DNA of 64,000 nucleotides. Source: Cyathus striatus (Eukaryota; Basidiomycota; Agaricomycetes; Agaricales; Nidulariaceae). The DNA is taken from the NCBI GenBank assembly GCA_025738555.1, contig JAOVFP010000004.1, positions 4,402,001 to 4,466,000 of the forward strand, given 5' to 3'. The notes below the pieces were generated by a model, which worked only from the letters and a program-made list of their open reading frames with translations, did no database searches and was not told where the DNA came from. Positions 22,824 through 31,724 of the stretch are shown piece after piece. Every line of letters starts with the position of its first letter. Position 1 is the first letter of the stretch. Both the position numbers and the translations under genes were made by a program.

Positions 22824-23126
22824 GTGTCGGTGGACTCCGACGACTCGGACTTTGACCCTAACACCTATCCTTCACTTCACCAAATCCCCAACTACATCGC
22901 ACCACCCCGTCTCCCTACTCCTCCCGAACATCCTATTCACCGTACCCTCACTATTATCACCGAACCCGGACACGACAACGTACTCAGATTTAGTACACCC
23001 ACCCGATATATTTCTCCTTTCGAAAGAGACTTCTACTCTCCTTTAGGATACGAAACCCTCCTAAATACAGTTCATAACGACGGTAGAGAACTCCCAACAC
23101 CTACCTACCCCGATTTCGATCTTTAA
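22824..23126 (+). CDS. ATG-less ORF upstream of gag, about 100 aa
   Basis: The frame is open from after a TGA at 22779 to the TAA at 23124-23126 and contains no ATG in its first part; GTG at 22824 is a formal start only. The product would be acidic at the start (SVDSDDSDFDPNTYPS) and proline-rich (APPRLPTPPEHP). The TAA is followed by AA and then the gag ATG. It may be translated from a non-AUG codon or through a spliced or shifted mRNA, or may be non-coding leader. No family recognised. Confidence 0.35.
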   Translation: MSVDSDDSDFDPNTYPSLHQIPNYIAPPRLPTPPEHPIHRTLTIITEPGHDNVLRFSTPTRYISPFERDFYSPLGYETLLNTVHNDGRELPTPTYPDFDL

Positions 23127-23128
23127 AA

Positions 23129-24367
23129 ATGATCACTCTCGAAATGATTCTCGGGTTTCTCGGTGCCCTAGTGGCAGTTTTCATGAAGGATGAATTTATA
23201 ACACGATGGAATAACATGACCCCTGAAAATAAACAAGCTATCGGGGAAAGTGTTGCTGTAATGACTCAAGGAGTCATTCAGGAAATACGAAATGGAATTA
23301 AGGAAGATCGACCGGAACCAAGGGAAAAGGTCGAAATACCAGAAGATTATGAGGGAGACCCTCATACTGTTAACAACTGGCTTAGACAGATGATGCTATA
23401 TTTTCAGGAAAAGAACATTACCAACGATTGGAAGAAAATAACGATAGCATTACCAAAAGTTAAAAAAGGAAAAGATAATCGAGCCCAACGATGGGCAGAC
23501 ACGTTTTTAGGAGATTTAATCTTGTTCAATGAAGAACGAACTAGATGGAAGTTGACACATAACGGAAAAGAACCCACACTTGAAGATACACAGGCGATTG
23601 ATATCCCAGCAACGGAAAACTCGACAGCTATTAAACACGATGCATTTCAAAACCCATGTCCTTTTCTCACTTGGGAAGCATTTGTCGAGAGACTTCAATT
23701 CTTCTTTATTTCCACCGAAACACAGAATAATGCAATCGAACAAATCAACAAGGTTGTACAGGGAAATCGACCTGTTGAAGATTACACAATTGACTTCATG
23801 CAATGGATGAATCTAACAGGATTTGATAATACGGCCCTTGTAGACAAATATCGTCGTGGATTACATCCCTTACTCGCACGAAGACTTATGGAAGTCGGAA
23901 AACTTAAAGTTACCGACAAACTTATTACTTGGGTCGATACAGCAGCAGAATTTGAAAGGAATCGAAGAGAGGCTAATTTCGGACGTATTCTACAAAACAC
24001 ACGACCGCAAGGACAGAATCCAAATCAAGGACGTCCTCAAAGTCAGACAAACCCCGTAACGCCACCAAACATACAAAAGACACCCGATCGCTCCAATCTT
24101 ACGGTATCACAAGGTGGTAATCGAATGGATCTTGACCAACTTAAGAAAGAAGGTTGCTGTTTTTATTGTAAGGAGAAAGGACACATGTCCAACACATGCC
24201 CCAAGAAACCTCGAGGACCTTATGTACAACGTAACGTAAATATGGACAATTCTATACCTGTAGCTTCCACTAGCGGAATAGTAGAATTACCAGATGTAAC
24301 TAAATTATCGGAAGAGCAACGTGCTCTCCTCATTGCTCAATTGGGTTTTCCCCAAGGCCAGCAGTGA
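23129..24367 (+). CDS. gag of the gypsy element
   Basis: 412 residues. The middle (about 70-290) is the retrotransposon gag/capsid region with NNWLRQMMLYFQEKNITNDW and PFLTWEAFVERLQFFF, and a CCHC zinc knuckle (CFYCKEKGHMSNTC) is at about residues 345-358. The first 20 residues are hydrophobic (LEMILGFLGALVAVFM), unusual for gag and suggestive of membrane association. Packages element RNA into virus-like particles. Stop TGA 24365-24367. Confidence 0.9.
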   Translation: MITLEMILGFLGALVAVFMKDEFITRWNNMTPENKQAIGESVAVMTQGVIQEIRNGIKEDRPEPREKVEIPEDYEGDPHTVNNWLRQMMLYFQEKNITNDWKKITIALPKVKKGKDNRAQRWADTFLGDLILFNEERTRWKLTHNGKEPTLEDTQAIDIPATENSTAIKHDAFQNPCPFLTWEAFVERLQFFFISTETQNNAIEQINKVVQGNRPVEDYTIDFMQWMNLTGFDNTALVDKYRRGLHPLLARRLMEVGKLKVTDKLITWVDTAAEFERNRREANFGRILQNTRPQGQNPNQGRPQSQTNPVTPPNIQKTPDRSNLTVSQGGNRMDLDQLKKEGCCFYCKEKGHMSNTCPKKPRGPYVQRNVNMDNSIPVASTSGIVELPDVTKLSEEQRALLIAQLGFPQGQQ

Positions 24368-24503
24368 GCGCAAACTCGCCGGCCTCGTTTTATGTACCTT
24401 CTAATGTAACTGTACCTACGGTAGATCTGGAATCGAAATACGTATCGTTACAAAAAGAAAGAACTAAACGCGCCTTCCTAATCAGGAAGTAAAACCTGGA
24501 AAC

Positions 24504-24692
24504 GTGTATTGGGTCGCACGGAGATTAAAAGACCAAACATCGGAACTTGCCTTGGCTACATTAAGTATTTGGACACATCCCAAACGAAGACCTGAAGTAA
24601 TTCAGAAAACGATCATGGAACTAAATAATCTTTCGGATCAAGATGTAGTTCCAGCATTAGAAGAATTAAAACGACCCAAAAGATTTATCTGA
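24504..24692 (+). CDS. small ORF between gag and pol, 62 aa
   Basis: Open frame in phase with pol but ended by TGA 18 nt before the pol ATG. Only a GTG could start it. Text such as QTSELALATLSIWTHPKRRP and LSDQDVVPALEELKR looks protein-like, so it may be a remnant of a longer pol N-terminus or be joined to gag or pol by splicing. Uncertain. Confidence 0.3.
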   Translation: MYWVARRLKDQTSELALATLSIWTHPKRRPEVIQKTIMELNNLSDQDVVPALEELKRPKRFI

Positions 24693-24710
24693 GGAACAAA
24701 CGGAAATCAG

Positions 24711-27700
24711 ATGGATCTCGATTTAATGGTTACTACGTTAGATACTCAACGAACATATGGATTAAAGGCATTACTTGACAGTGGAAGCACTGGAACATGT
24801 ATTAATCGAAGATTCGTAGAAGAACATCAGCTTACAACAAAGAAATATCCACGACCTTCTCCAGTTTATAATGCTGATGGAACTCTTAATAGTGATGGAT
24901 CTATTACGGATTATGTCAAACTAAGAGTACGATTAGGAAGACATGTAGAAATACTCCAGTTAGCTGTTATTAATTTAGGAAAAGCATCCATGTTCATCGG
25001 ACATGACTGGCTTAAAACCCATAATCCGGAAATAGATTGGAAGAATGAGACGATTAAATTCACTCGCTGTCCAATCGAATGTACTCCATTAATCAATACG
25101 ATGGATCCAGAAGAAGATGAATCTAACCTAGACGAACAGATAAATCTTGAAACGGACGATCATATTATTGCAATAAATATATTCGAACAAATTGAATTAA
25201 GAGCCTTTCAAACCACTGCTTCAAAAATTGCTGAAGCTCAGAATCAGCAAAAACCTAAGAAACATTGGAAGGAAACTGTACCCATGTACTATCATGAATT
25301 CGAAAGAGTATTTGCAAAAGAGTCGTTTGATAAACTTCCTCCCCGTCGACCATGGGATCATGCAATCAAATTGTTACCAGGAGCCACATCGTTTGATTGT
25401 AAAATCTATCCATTAAGTCTAGATGAACAGAAACAATTAGATGAATTCCTCGATGAAAACCTAAATTCAGGACGCATCAGACCTTCGAAATCACCTTGGG
25501 CATCACCGTTTTTCTTTATTAAAAAGAAAGATGGATCTTTACGACCAATTCAAGATTATCGAAAACTAAATGAATTAACGATTAAAAATAGATATCCATT
25601 ACTGTTAATTCAAGAATTAGTAGATAAATTGAAAAAGGCACAATACTTTACCAAGTTAGATATTAGGTGGGGATACAATAATGTTCGGATCAAAGAAGGA
25701 GATGAACAGTATGCCGCGTTCAGAACTAACAGAGGACTATTCGAACCATTAGTTATGTTCTTTGGACTTACGAATTCCCCTGCAACTTTCCAAACTATGA
25801 TGAATGATATCTTCAGAACGGAAATCAATGAAGGAACTGTAATTGTATATATGGATGATATTTTAATATTCACGGAAACATTAGAAGAACACAGAAAGAT
25901 GGTTAAAAGAGTTCTCAGAAAATTGGAACAACACGAACTATATCTTAAACCGGAAAAATGTTTCTTCGAAAAGGCTGAAGTTGAATACTTAGGACTTATC
26001 ATTTCAAAGAATTCTGTAAGAATGGATTCTGAGAAAGTAAAAGCAATAGTAGATTGGCCAGTACCTAACAATAAACGTGAACTTCAACAATTCCTTGGAT
26101 TCATTAATTTTTATCGAAGATTCATTCAAGGATTTGCAAAGATAGCAAAACCCCTTCATGAATTAACAGGAAAGAATGAATGGAAATGGGAACTTAGTCA
26201 GGCGATAGCGTTTTCCAAATTAAAAGATCAAATCATATCGGCACCTATTTTGGCAATGCCGAATGATGATGGAAAATATCGTGTAGAAGCAGATTCTTCA
26301 GATTTCGCAAATGGAGCCATTCTATCACAGGAACAAGTTGACGGCAAATGGAGACCAATTGCTTTTCTATCACATGCTTTGAGTCCGACTGAACGAAACT
26401 ACGAAATCTACGATAAAGAAATGCTTGCAATAATGAGAGCATTAGACATGTGGAGACAGTACCTTTTGGGAGCCAAACAAATATTCGAGATTTGGACGGA
26501 TCACAAAAATCTCCAATATTTCAAAAAACCCCAAAAACTAAATAGACGACAAGCAAGATGGTATACAGAACTATCAGAATTCCATTACACTTTACACCAT
26601 AAACCAGGAAGTCAAATGACAAAAGCAGACCTTTTATCTCGAAGAGCTGGACATGAACAAGGTGAACATGATAATGAAGACATTACACTTCTTAAACCAG
26701 AACACTTTAGACAAACATATGAAGTTCATGGTGAAGACGAAGATATAATGGAACAAGTTCGAAAATCCAGAAAGAATCGAGATAAGGAAGTAATTAAAAT
26801 GCTTAACCTTAAAACGAAAGACTGGGAAGAATCATCCGAAGGCATAATCACATGGAAAAATCGAATTTACATTCCTAAGAATGCTAAATTAAGAGAACGA
26901 ATAATTAAATTATGTCACGATTCTGCAATATCAGGACATCATGGCGAATACAAAACAATGGAATTAATCACGAGAGATTATTGGTGGCCTAGGATAATGG
27001 CGGATATAAAGAAATATGTTTCAGGATGTGAAGCATGTCAAAGGACAAACATACATAGATCGAAACCAATAGGACTATTAAACCCTAATAGTATTCCAGA
27101 AGGACCCTGGCATACTATATCAATCGATTTTGTAGGACCATTACCATATTCACAAGGATTCGATTTCTTAATGGTAGTCGTTGATCGATTCACAAAAATG
27201 GCCGCTTTTATTCCATGTAACAAAGAGATTGATAGTCCTGGAGTAGCAGAATTATATTTAGAAAAAGTATTTAAAAACTTCGGAATGCCACAACGTATTA
27301 TAAGTGATCGAGGATCGCAATTTGCATCTCACTTCACAAAAGAATTCACAAAACGATTAGGCGTAAAAATGAATTTATCTACTGCATACCGACCACAAAC
27401 AAATGGACAAGTAGAAAGAGTAAATCAAGAGATAGAGCAATACCTTAGGATTTACGTAAACTACGATCAAGATGATTGGGCAGATAGAATAGCCGTCACT
27501 GAATTCAATTATAATGATACGGTACATAGAGCAACAGGATATACCCCTTTCTATTTAATGTACGGACACCATCCTTACGGAGGAATAAGACCAAACGGAA
27601 CATCAAGAACTATTGGTGTAGATGAATTCATTTCTACAATCACAAAAGCTCGAGAAAATGCAAAGGCAGCTCTTATGTTATCAAATGAAGCAATGAAACG

Positions 27701-28178
27701 AGGATATGATAGAAATCGAAAGGAGTCACCCGAATATAAACCCAGAGATCTTGTTTACGTAGAAGGAATTAATATTAAATCCGATAGACCGGTTGCAAAA
27801 TTAGATGACAAACGATATGGACCCTTTAAAGTAATAAAGAAAGTTGGATTAGCCTCTTACAAAATTCAATTACCGAAAACCTGGAACCGAAAACACCCCG
27901 TGTATAACACGCAACTACTTACGAAGCACATTCCAGCACAATACAAATCACAACAGAAACCGAAACCTCCACCTGCTGTTGTAATAGATGATCAGGAACA
28001 GTATGAAGTAGAAGCAATACTTGCATGGAAAATAAATCGGAAGAAGGTTCTCTATAAAATTAAATGGAAAGGCTACTCCTACGATCATTGTACATGGGAA
28101 CCAATTACGTCATTAACCGGATCAAAAAGTCTTTTAAATAAATTCCATCGGGAAAATCCGGAATGTCCTAACGTATAA
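24711..28178 (+). CDS. pol polyprotein: PR-RT-RH-IN-chromodomain, 1155 aa
   Basis: Aspartic protease with LLDSGSTGTC at about residue 20; reverse transcriptase about 250-430 with LDIRWGYNNVRI and the catalytic YMDD at about 379; RNase H about 520-640 (VEADSSDFANGAI, TDHKNLQYF, KADLLSRR); integrase zinc finger about 735-775 (H..H and CEACQ), core DDE with SIDFVG about 805, SDRGSQF about 866 and NGQVERVNQE about 900; C-terminal chromodomain from about 1098 (YEVEAILAW, KIKWKGY, CTWEP) retaining the three aromatic-cage positions Y, W, Y. No internal stop. It is in a different frame from gag, 343 nt after its stop, so it must be reached by its own initiation or a spliced RNA. Confidence 0.95.
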   Translation: MDLDLMVTTLDTQRTYGLKALLDSGSTGTCINRRFVEEHQLTTKKYPRPSPVYNADGTLNSDGSITDYVKLRVRLGRHVEILQLAVINLGKASMFIGHDWLKTHNPEIDWKNETIKFTRCPIECTPLINTMDPEEDESNLDEQINLETDDHIIAINIFEQIELRAFQTTASKIAEAQNQQKPKKHWKETVPMYYHEFERVFAKESFDKLPPRRPWDHAIKLLPGATSFDCKIYPLSLDEQKQLDEFLDENLNSGRIRPSKSPWASPFFFIKKKDGSLRPIQDYRKLNELTIKNRYPLLLIQELVDKLKKAQYFTKLDIRWGYNNVRIKEGDEQYAAFRTNRGLFEPLVMFFGLTNSPATFQTMMNDIFRTEINEGTVIVYMDDILIFTETLEEHRKMVKRVLRKLEQHELYLKPEKCFFEKAEVEYLGLIISKNSVRMDSEKVKAIVDWPVPNNKRELQQFLGFINFYRRFIQGFAKIAKPLHELTGKNEWKWELSQAIAFSKLKDQIISAPILAMPNDDGKYRVEADSSDFANGAILSQEQVDGKWRPIAFLSHALSPTERNYEIYDKEMLAIMRALDMWRQYLLGAKQIFEIWTDHKNLQYFKKPQKLNRRQARWYTELSEFHYTLHHKPGSQMTKADLLSRRAGHEQGEHDNEDITLLKPEHFRQTYEVHGEDEDIMEQVRKSRKNRDKEVIKMLNLKTKDWEESSEGIITWKNRIYIPKNAKLRERIIKLCHDSAISGHHGEYKTMELITRDYWWPRIMADIKKYVSGCEACQRTNIHRSKPIGLLNPNSIPEGPWHTISIDFVGPLPYSQGFDFLMVVVDRFTKMAAFIPCNKEIDSPGVAELYLEKVFKNFGMPQRIISDRGSQFASHFTKEFTKRLGVKMNLSTAYRPQTNGQVERVNQEIEQYLRIYVNYDQDDWADRIAVTEFNYNDTVHRATGYTPFYLMYGHHPYGGIRPNGTSRTIGVDEFISTITKARENAKAALMLSNEAMKRGYDRNRKESPEYKPRDLVYVEGINIKSDRPVAKLDDKRYGPFKVIKKVGLASYKIQLPKTWNRKHPVYNTQLLTKHIPAQYKSQQKPKPPPAVVIDDQEQYEVEAILAWKINRKKVLYKIKWKGYSYDHCTWEPITSLTGSKSLLNKFHRENPECPNV

Positions 28179-28214
28179 ATACAATGAAGCTATTCGAAGT
28201 AATAATTATTCAAA

Positions 28215-28367
28215 ATGCTCTCAAACAACATCACTCTTTTGATCTACGTAATCGTAATCTTTATCCTCTGCATGGCGGTTTTCATACTCGGTCATTACAT
28301 TCCTCGTATTATCCTTCGTATTCAAGAACGACCACCCCGACCGGAAGAATCAATTGAAATGTCGTGA
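28215..28367 (+). CDS. 50-aa single-pass membrane ORF after pol
   Basis: ATG at 28215 opens a 50-codon frame ended by TGA at 28365-28367, lying between the pol stop and the polypurine tract. Residues 7-27 form a strong hydrophobic helix (LLIYVIVIFILCMAVFILG), followed by a basic and proline-rich tail (RIILRIQERPPRPEESIEMS). Chromoviruses normally have nothing here. It could be an env-like or particle-release function, or chance. It lacks a long ectodomain, so a classical envelope is not proposed. Confidence 0.45.
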   Translation: MLSNNITLLIYVIVIFILCMAVFILGHYIPRIILRIQERPPRPEESIEMS

Positions 28368-28380
28368 GGACACGACTCTT

Positions 28381-28390
28381 AAAGGGGGGG
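28381..28390 (+). other. polypurine tract
   Basis: AAAGGGGGGG ends 3 nt before the 3' LTR and is the expected primer for plus-strand synthesis. Confidence 0.85.
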
Positions 28391-28393
28391 TAA

Positions 28394-28765
28394 TGTTAGG
28401 ATTTCGTCACTTATCTAATCTTTTATCTAATCATATCTTATCTATGTCATGTGATAGTCACATGACCTACAATGCGGACACCATGCGTATCAACATACGT
28501 TACTCATCATAACTGTGGGCATAGTTGCACAGTTCGGCCATACGTATTACATGAGTTCTTAATGTAGAAGCACAGTAACATGCGTTGTAGTGTAGGATAA
28601 TGTACATGCGATTACTTCATGGTTCTTTCTATAAATACGGTCTTTCTAGTCAGTAGTTCGATATTCTTGTGCTAGTTTATTCCAGATTAGCAATAAGACT
28701 CATCTCTCTCTCACGTTCGAGTGTTTAAGTTCGGCTTCGAGTATTTTGCTCGTCTGTCGCTAACA
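28394..28765 (+). repeat. 3' LTR
   Basis: 372 bp, same ends and sequence as the 5' LTR. Followed directly by the target duplication ATCTT. Confidence 0.95.
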
Positions 28766-28770
28766 ATCTT

Positions 28771-29605
28771 GTGGCTGAGCATTTGACAAGTATTTTTGTG
28801 TTGCTCTTCCTCCTTAGCTGTGAATGCTTAGACACAGAATGGAATAAGTCATGTCTTTCATGCATGTAAGTTGTGCAATTCTTTCTACATCAGCTTTATG
28901 TTGTTTCCTATTTAATATTGGCCCCAATCTATGCAATCTCTTTCTGTTTCAGACTTACAAACTTCAAATTGAAGGCATCTATCACTATAATTATTAATGC
29001 AATATATTATCTGTTCCAACTTCTGCCTCTGACTCCCCCTACAGCAGGTCACTCAATCCTCCTGAGGTAGTGGGCAGTGCTACTTATCAGCTCTGTTTCT
29101 TTATTTATCAGAGGAATCATGATCAAATTCAAAGTCCTATGTCCACACCCATCATATCAATAATAACAGTCATCCAGTTTGTGTAAGTATATGGCAAATA
29201 TCAAGGACCTAGTTTCCATACAAGAAGCTTGATCTGTACTAAGACTGTAACAGCATAATCTCCTACTTCCCTGCAATATTTAAGGAAAACTGTGCATGAA
29301 GAGTCTGTTAAAAACATTCAGCTATACCAGCCATAAAGATAAAGATATGTGAAAGATTTACATGCCTCACTGATGAAAGAAAAGCAAACATAAGTTTCCT
29401 ATACTTGCATACTTCTAGGCCCCCAAAAAACTTCACCATTTAAAAGCCCATAGACCACCATGGAATCAGAACATTGCGCGCAACAGTAGGCATCTTCAAA
29501 ATGAAAGGGGGGCAGAGGGAGAGAGATAGCGAGTGAAACTGAACCAGAGTCGGAATATACAATGGGAAAAGCTGAAATTTTCAAACCTAATCAAGATATA
29601 ATATA
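28771..29605. other. gene-free, AT-rich and CpG-poor
   Basis: No gene or element found. CpG dinucleotides are scarce compared with other spacers in the window, continuing into the HMG relic to the right. Confidence 0.4.
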
Positions 29606-30360
29606 ATGTCACCCTCATCTCCTGCTGCAGATGTTGCTGATTGCAACAGCAGTCCTGATGACAATCCACTCTTCAGCCAAACTCTCAGATCTGATAAACA
29701 TCCAATGAATGGCTTTCTCATTTTTGCTTACCAGCATCACAGAGAACTGGATTTAATTCCTGGAAACCATCTCCAAGGGCAAATTAACAAAATTCTTGCA
29801 GAAGAGTGGAAATCTATGAGTAAAATGAGTGACAGTATCCATGTATACTGTAACCTGGTACTTAATTATGTATCTTTATTCTGTAGAAGCAGAAGAAGGT
29901 CTATAGTAGGAAAGCAAAGAAGCTGCGAGATCTTCACAAGAAGCTTTATCCTAACTACAGATACACACGTCGTCCCAATGGCCCATGCAAGAAGGCTAAA
30001 CCTGCTGTTGCTGAACCTGAAAAAAGGGCTCTCTCACTCAGCGAAGGAGACATACACATACAACAATATGGTTCAGATAAGCATGAAAGTCAGCAGCATG
30101 CAACCATGAATGAACTTAAAACATTCCACTTGAGGGGATTGAATTCCTACAATAATCACCAGTCAACAGCAGCAGATCCATATGTGTACACTGGGCACCA
30201 ACATGAGTTGGATTGGTCAGTTGGATATGAAAATCGTGAAGTTGAGGCAGCCGCAGTCCAGAGTCTCAGGTCATTCACTTCCTACAATCAAGCAAATGAT
30301 AATCTACTAGGGCCATCAACCAACCCTGACAACATGGACTCTGTTTCCGATGGTCACTGA
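29606..30360 (+). pseudogene. second HMG-box locus, decayed or diverged
   Basis: Paralogue of the gene at 18661: SQTLRSDKHPMNGFLIFAYQ, GQINKILAEEWKSMSK, then after the old intron KQKKVYSRKAKKLRDLHKK and EGDIHIQQYGSDKHESQQH. The HMG signature KRPMNAF is changed to KHPMNGF and four arginines after FA are replaced. The intron-2 donor GTAGGTGA of the first copy is ATGAGTGA here, so the old splice is lost; only a weak GTACTT donor 33 nt before the acceptor remains. The last exon stays open to 30360 and carries a C-terminal part (GHQHELDWSVGYENREVEAA) not found in the first copy. Probably non-functional, though a spliced product is conceivable. Confidence 0.6.
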
Positions 30361-31724
30361 AAATTATTTCAATAATCAAGTGGACACTTCTCCTAGCCGT
30401 ATTGGCCATATTTTTAGAGGTTGGAAATGAAAGGAATCAGCTCCTAAAGACGATGACCCTGAGAAGGATGATAACTCTAAGAAGGATGATAACTCTGAGA
30501 CAGTCTTGAATTGCTTGCTTTCCATATTTATATTTTTATGCTGTTGCTCTCACAACCCCCACTCTTACTTCAATGCTATTTGAAAGGACATAAAGAATCT
30601 GTTTTTTATTTATCCTTTAAATTAGACTCTTATATAAACATTACTACAAGCATTTTTTTCCAGAATTTTCTTGGTGCTTGGGCTTCCAGATTCCAGCTCC
30701 ACTCTTAAATTCGGGACATTACTTTCCATATCCACTTGGGTGTTGCACAATGAACCTTTTCTTTTCTTGATATGTGCATTTGAAGTCCACACAGTACATT
30801 AGTATTGCTTGCTTTATTCACTTGAACATTACCCAGATTCCATAATGTCCTTGCAACATACTTTTTCTTGAAACAATGTACTATATAGTCTCTTTGTACC
30901 AGTTGATCTTCTTAGTAAAAAGCTGTCTGCCACTTTCCAGGGACAGGTGCCAAGTGCTTATGTGGAATCCATGAGAAACAACCTAGTACCATGCTAGTTG
31001 CCGACACAGATATGTTTTCTTCGCAATTTTAAATACAGTACTTTTAACTATCATAAGTTGCTGGATAGTGGACAGTAGTGCTACAGTATACTTAGCCGTA
31101 TTCCTCTACTCTTAACTTTACTCATGTATATGCACATAATATTGTAGTCTCTTGTCCCTCTCCCTCCTCTCCTTCCTATATATTCCCTCATGCAGCACCA
31201 ACAGGCTTACAACAGCCCTGAACCACCACACTTCCAAACTCAACACATCTTGTACCCTGGGTGTCACCTTCAAGGAAATGGCTCAGTGGTAAAGTGGAGA
31301 AAAGGTCCATTGTGGCGAGGGAGGTCCGCCTTTTTTCTCTCATTCTTTATGATGTTGTTTGTGGACCATGGTTTGGTTCTAGAGGGAGCAACAGTAAATA
31401 TCGGTAACCAACCTTTCCTTTCTCTGGCCCCCTCCCCAGGCGCCGGAAAGAACTCGAATGCAATTGCGAAAAATGAGTTTGGTGAAGCGCTCGTGTTACT
31501 TAAGCTTTAGGGCCTACACTTTGGTACCGTGTGCATCCGGGAACGGGGGGAGGTAGATGACTGTGAACAAACAGGGATCATGCAGCCTATCCAAGGTATG
31601 TCTGCTATTTTCACAACAAGACAAAGAGCGGGAGAAAGATGATGAAGGTGAGGGTTTGAATTGTCATCATCATTTTTATGGTATTAATATGTTTATTTAC
31701 AGACTGATATGCTTAATGTAGTCG
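30361..31724. other. duplicated HMG 3' flank, then unassigned sequence
   Basis: To about 30980 it is the CpG-poor counterpart of 21265-21660. Beyond that, a 106-codon ORF at 31190-31510 has no recognisable content and is not called. Confidence 0.4.

Larger units (their letters stand above)
21953..28765 (+). mobile_element. complete Ty3/gypsy LTR retrotransposon (chromovirus)
   Basis: A 6813 bp element with 372 bp LTRs starting TGTTAG and ending CTAACA that look identical by eye, and the 5 bp target duplication ATCTT at 21948-21952 and 28766-28770. It holds a self-complementary primer site, an ATG-less ORF, gag with one zinc knuckle, pol in the order protease, reverse transcriptase, RNase H, integrase, chromodomain, a 50-codon membrane ORF and a polypurine tract. 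The order with integrase last and the C-terminal chromodomain place it in the chromovirus branch of Ty3/gypsy. All large frames are open, so it may be recently active. Confidence 0.95.

Noticed and set aside
25610..26071. 153-codon minus-strand ORF in pol
   Set aside because: Shadow of the reverse transcriptase reading frame; no family match.
28215..28367. Calling the small ORF an envelope gene
   Set aside because: It has one helix and no ectodomain, cleavage site or fusion-like segment; only a neutral membrane-ORF label is justified.
31277..31300. TGGCTCAGTGGTAAAGTGG resembles a tRNA A box
   Set aside because: No B box or cloverleaf follows at the right distance, so neither a tRNA nor a tRNA-derived SINE is supported.
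31190..31510. 106-codon ORF after the HMG relic
   Set aside because: Composition is not protein-like over its length and nothing is recognised; no splice partners were found.
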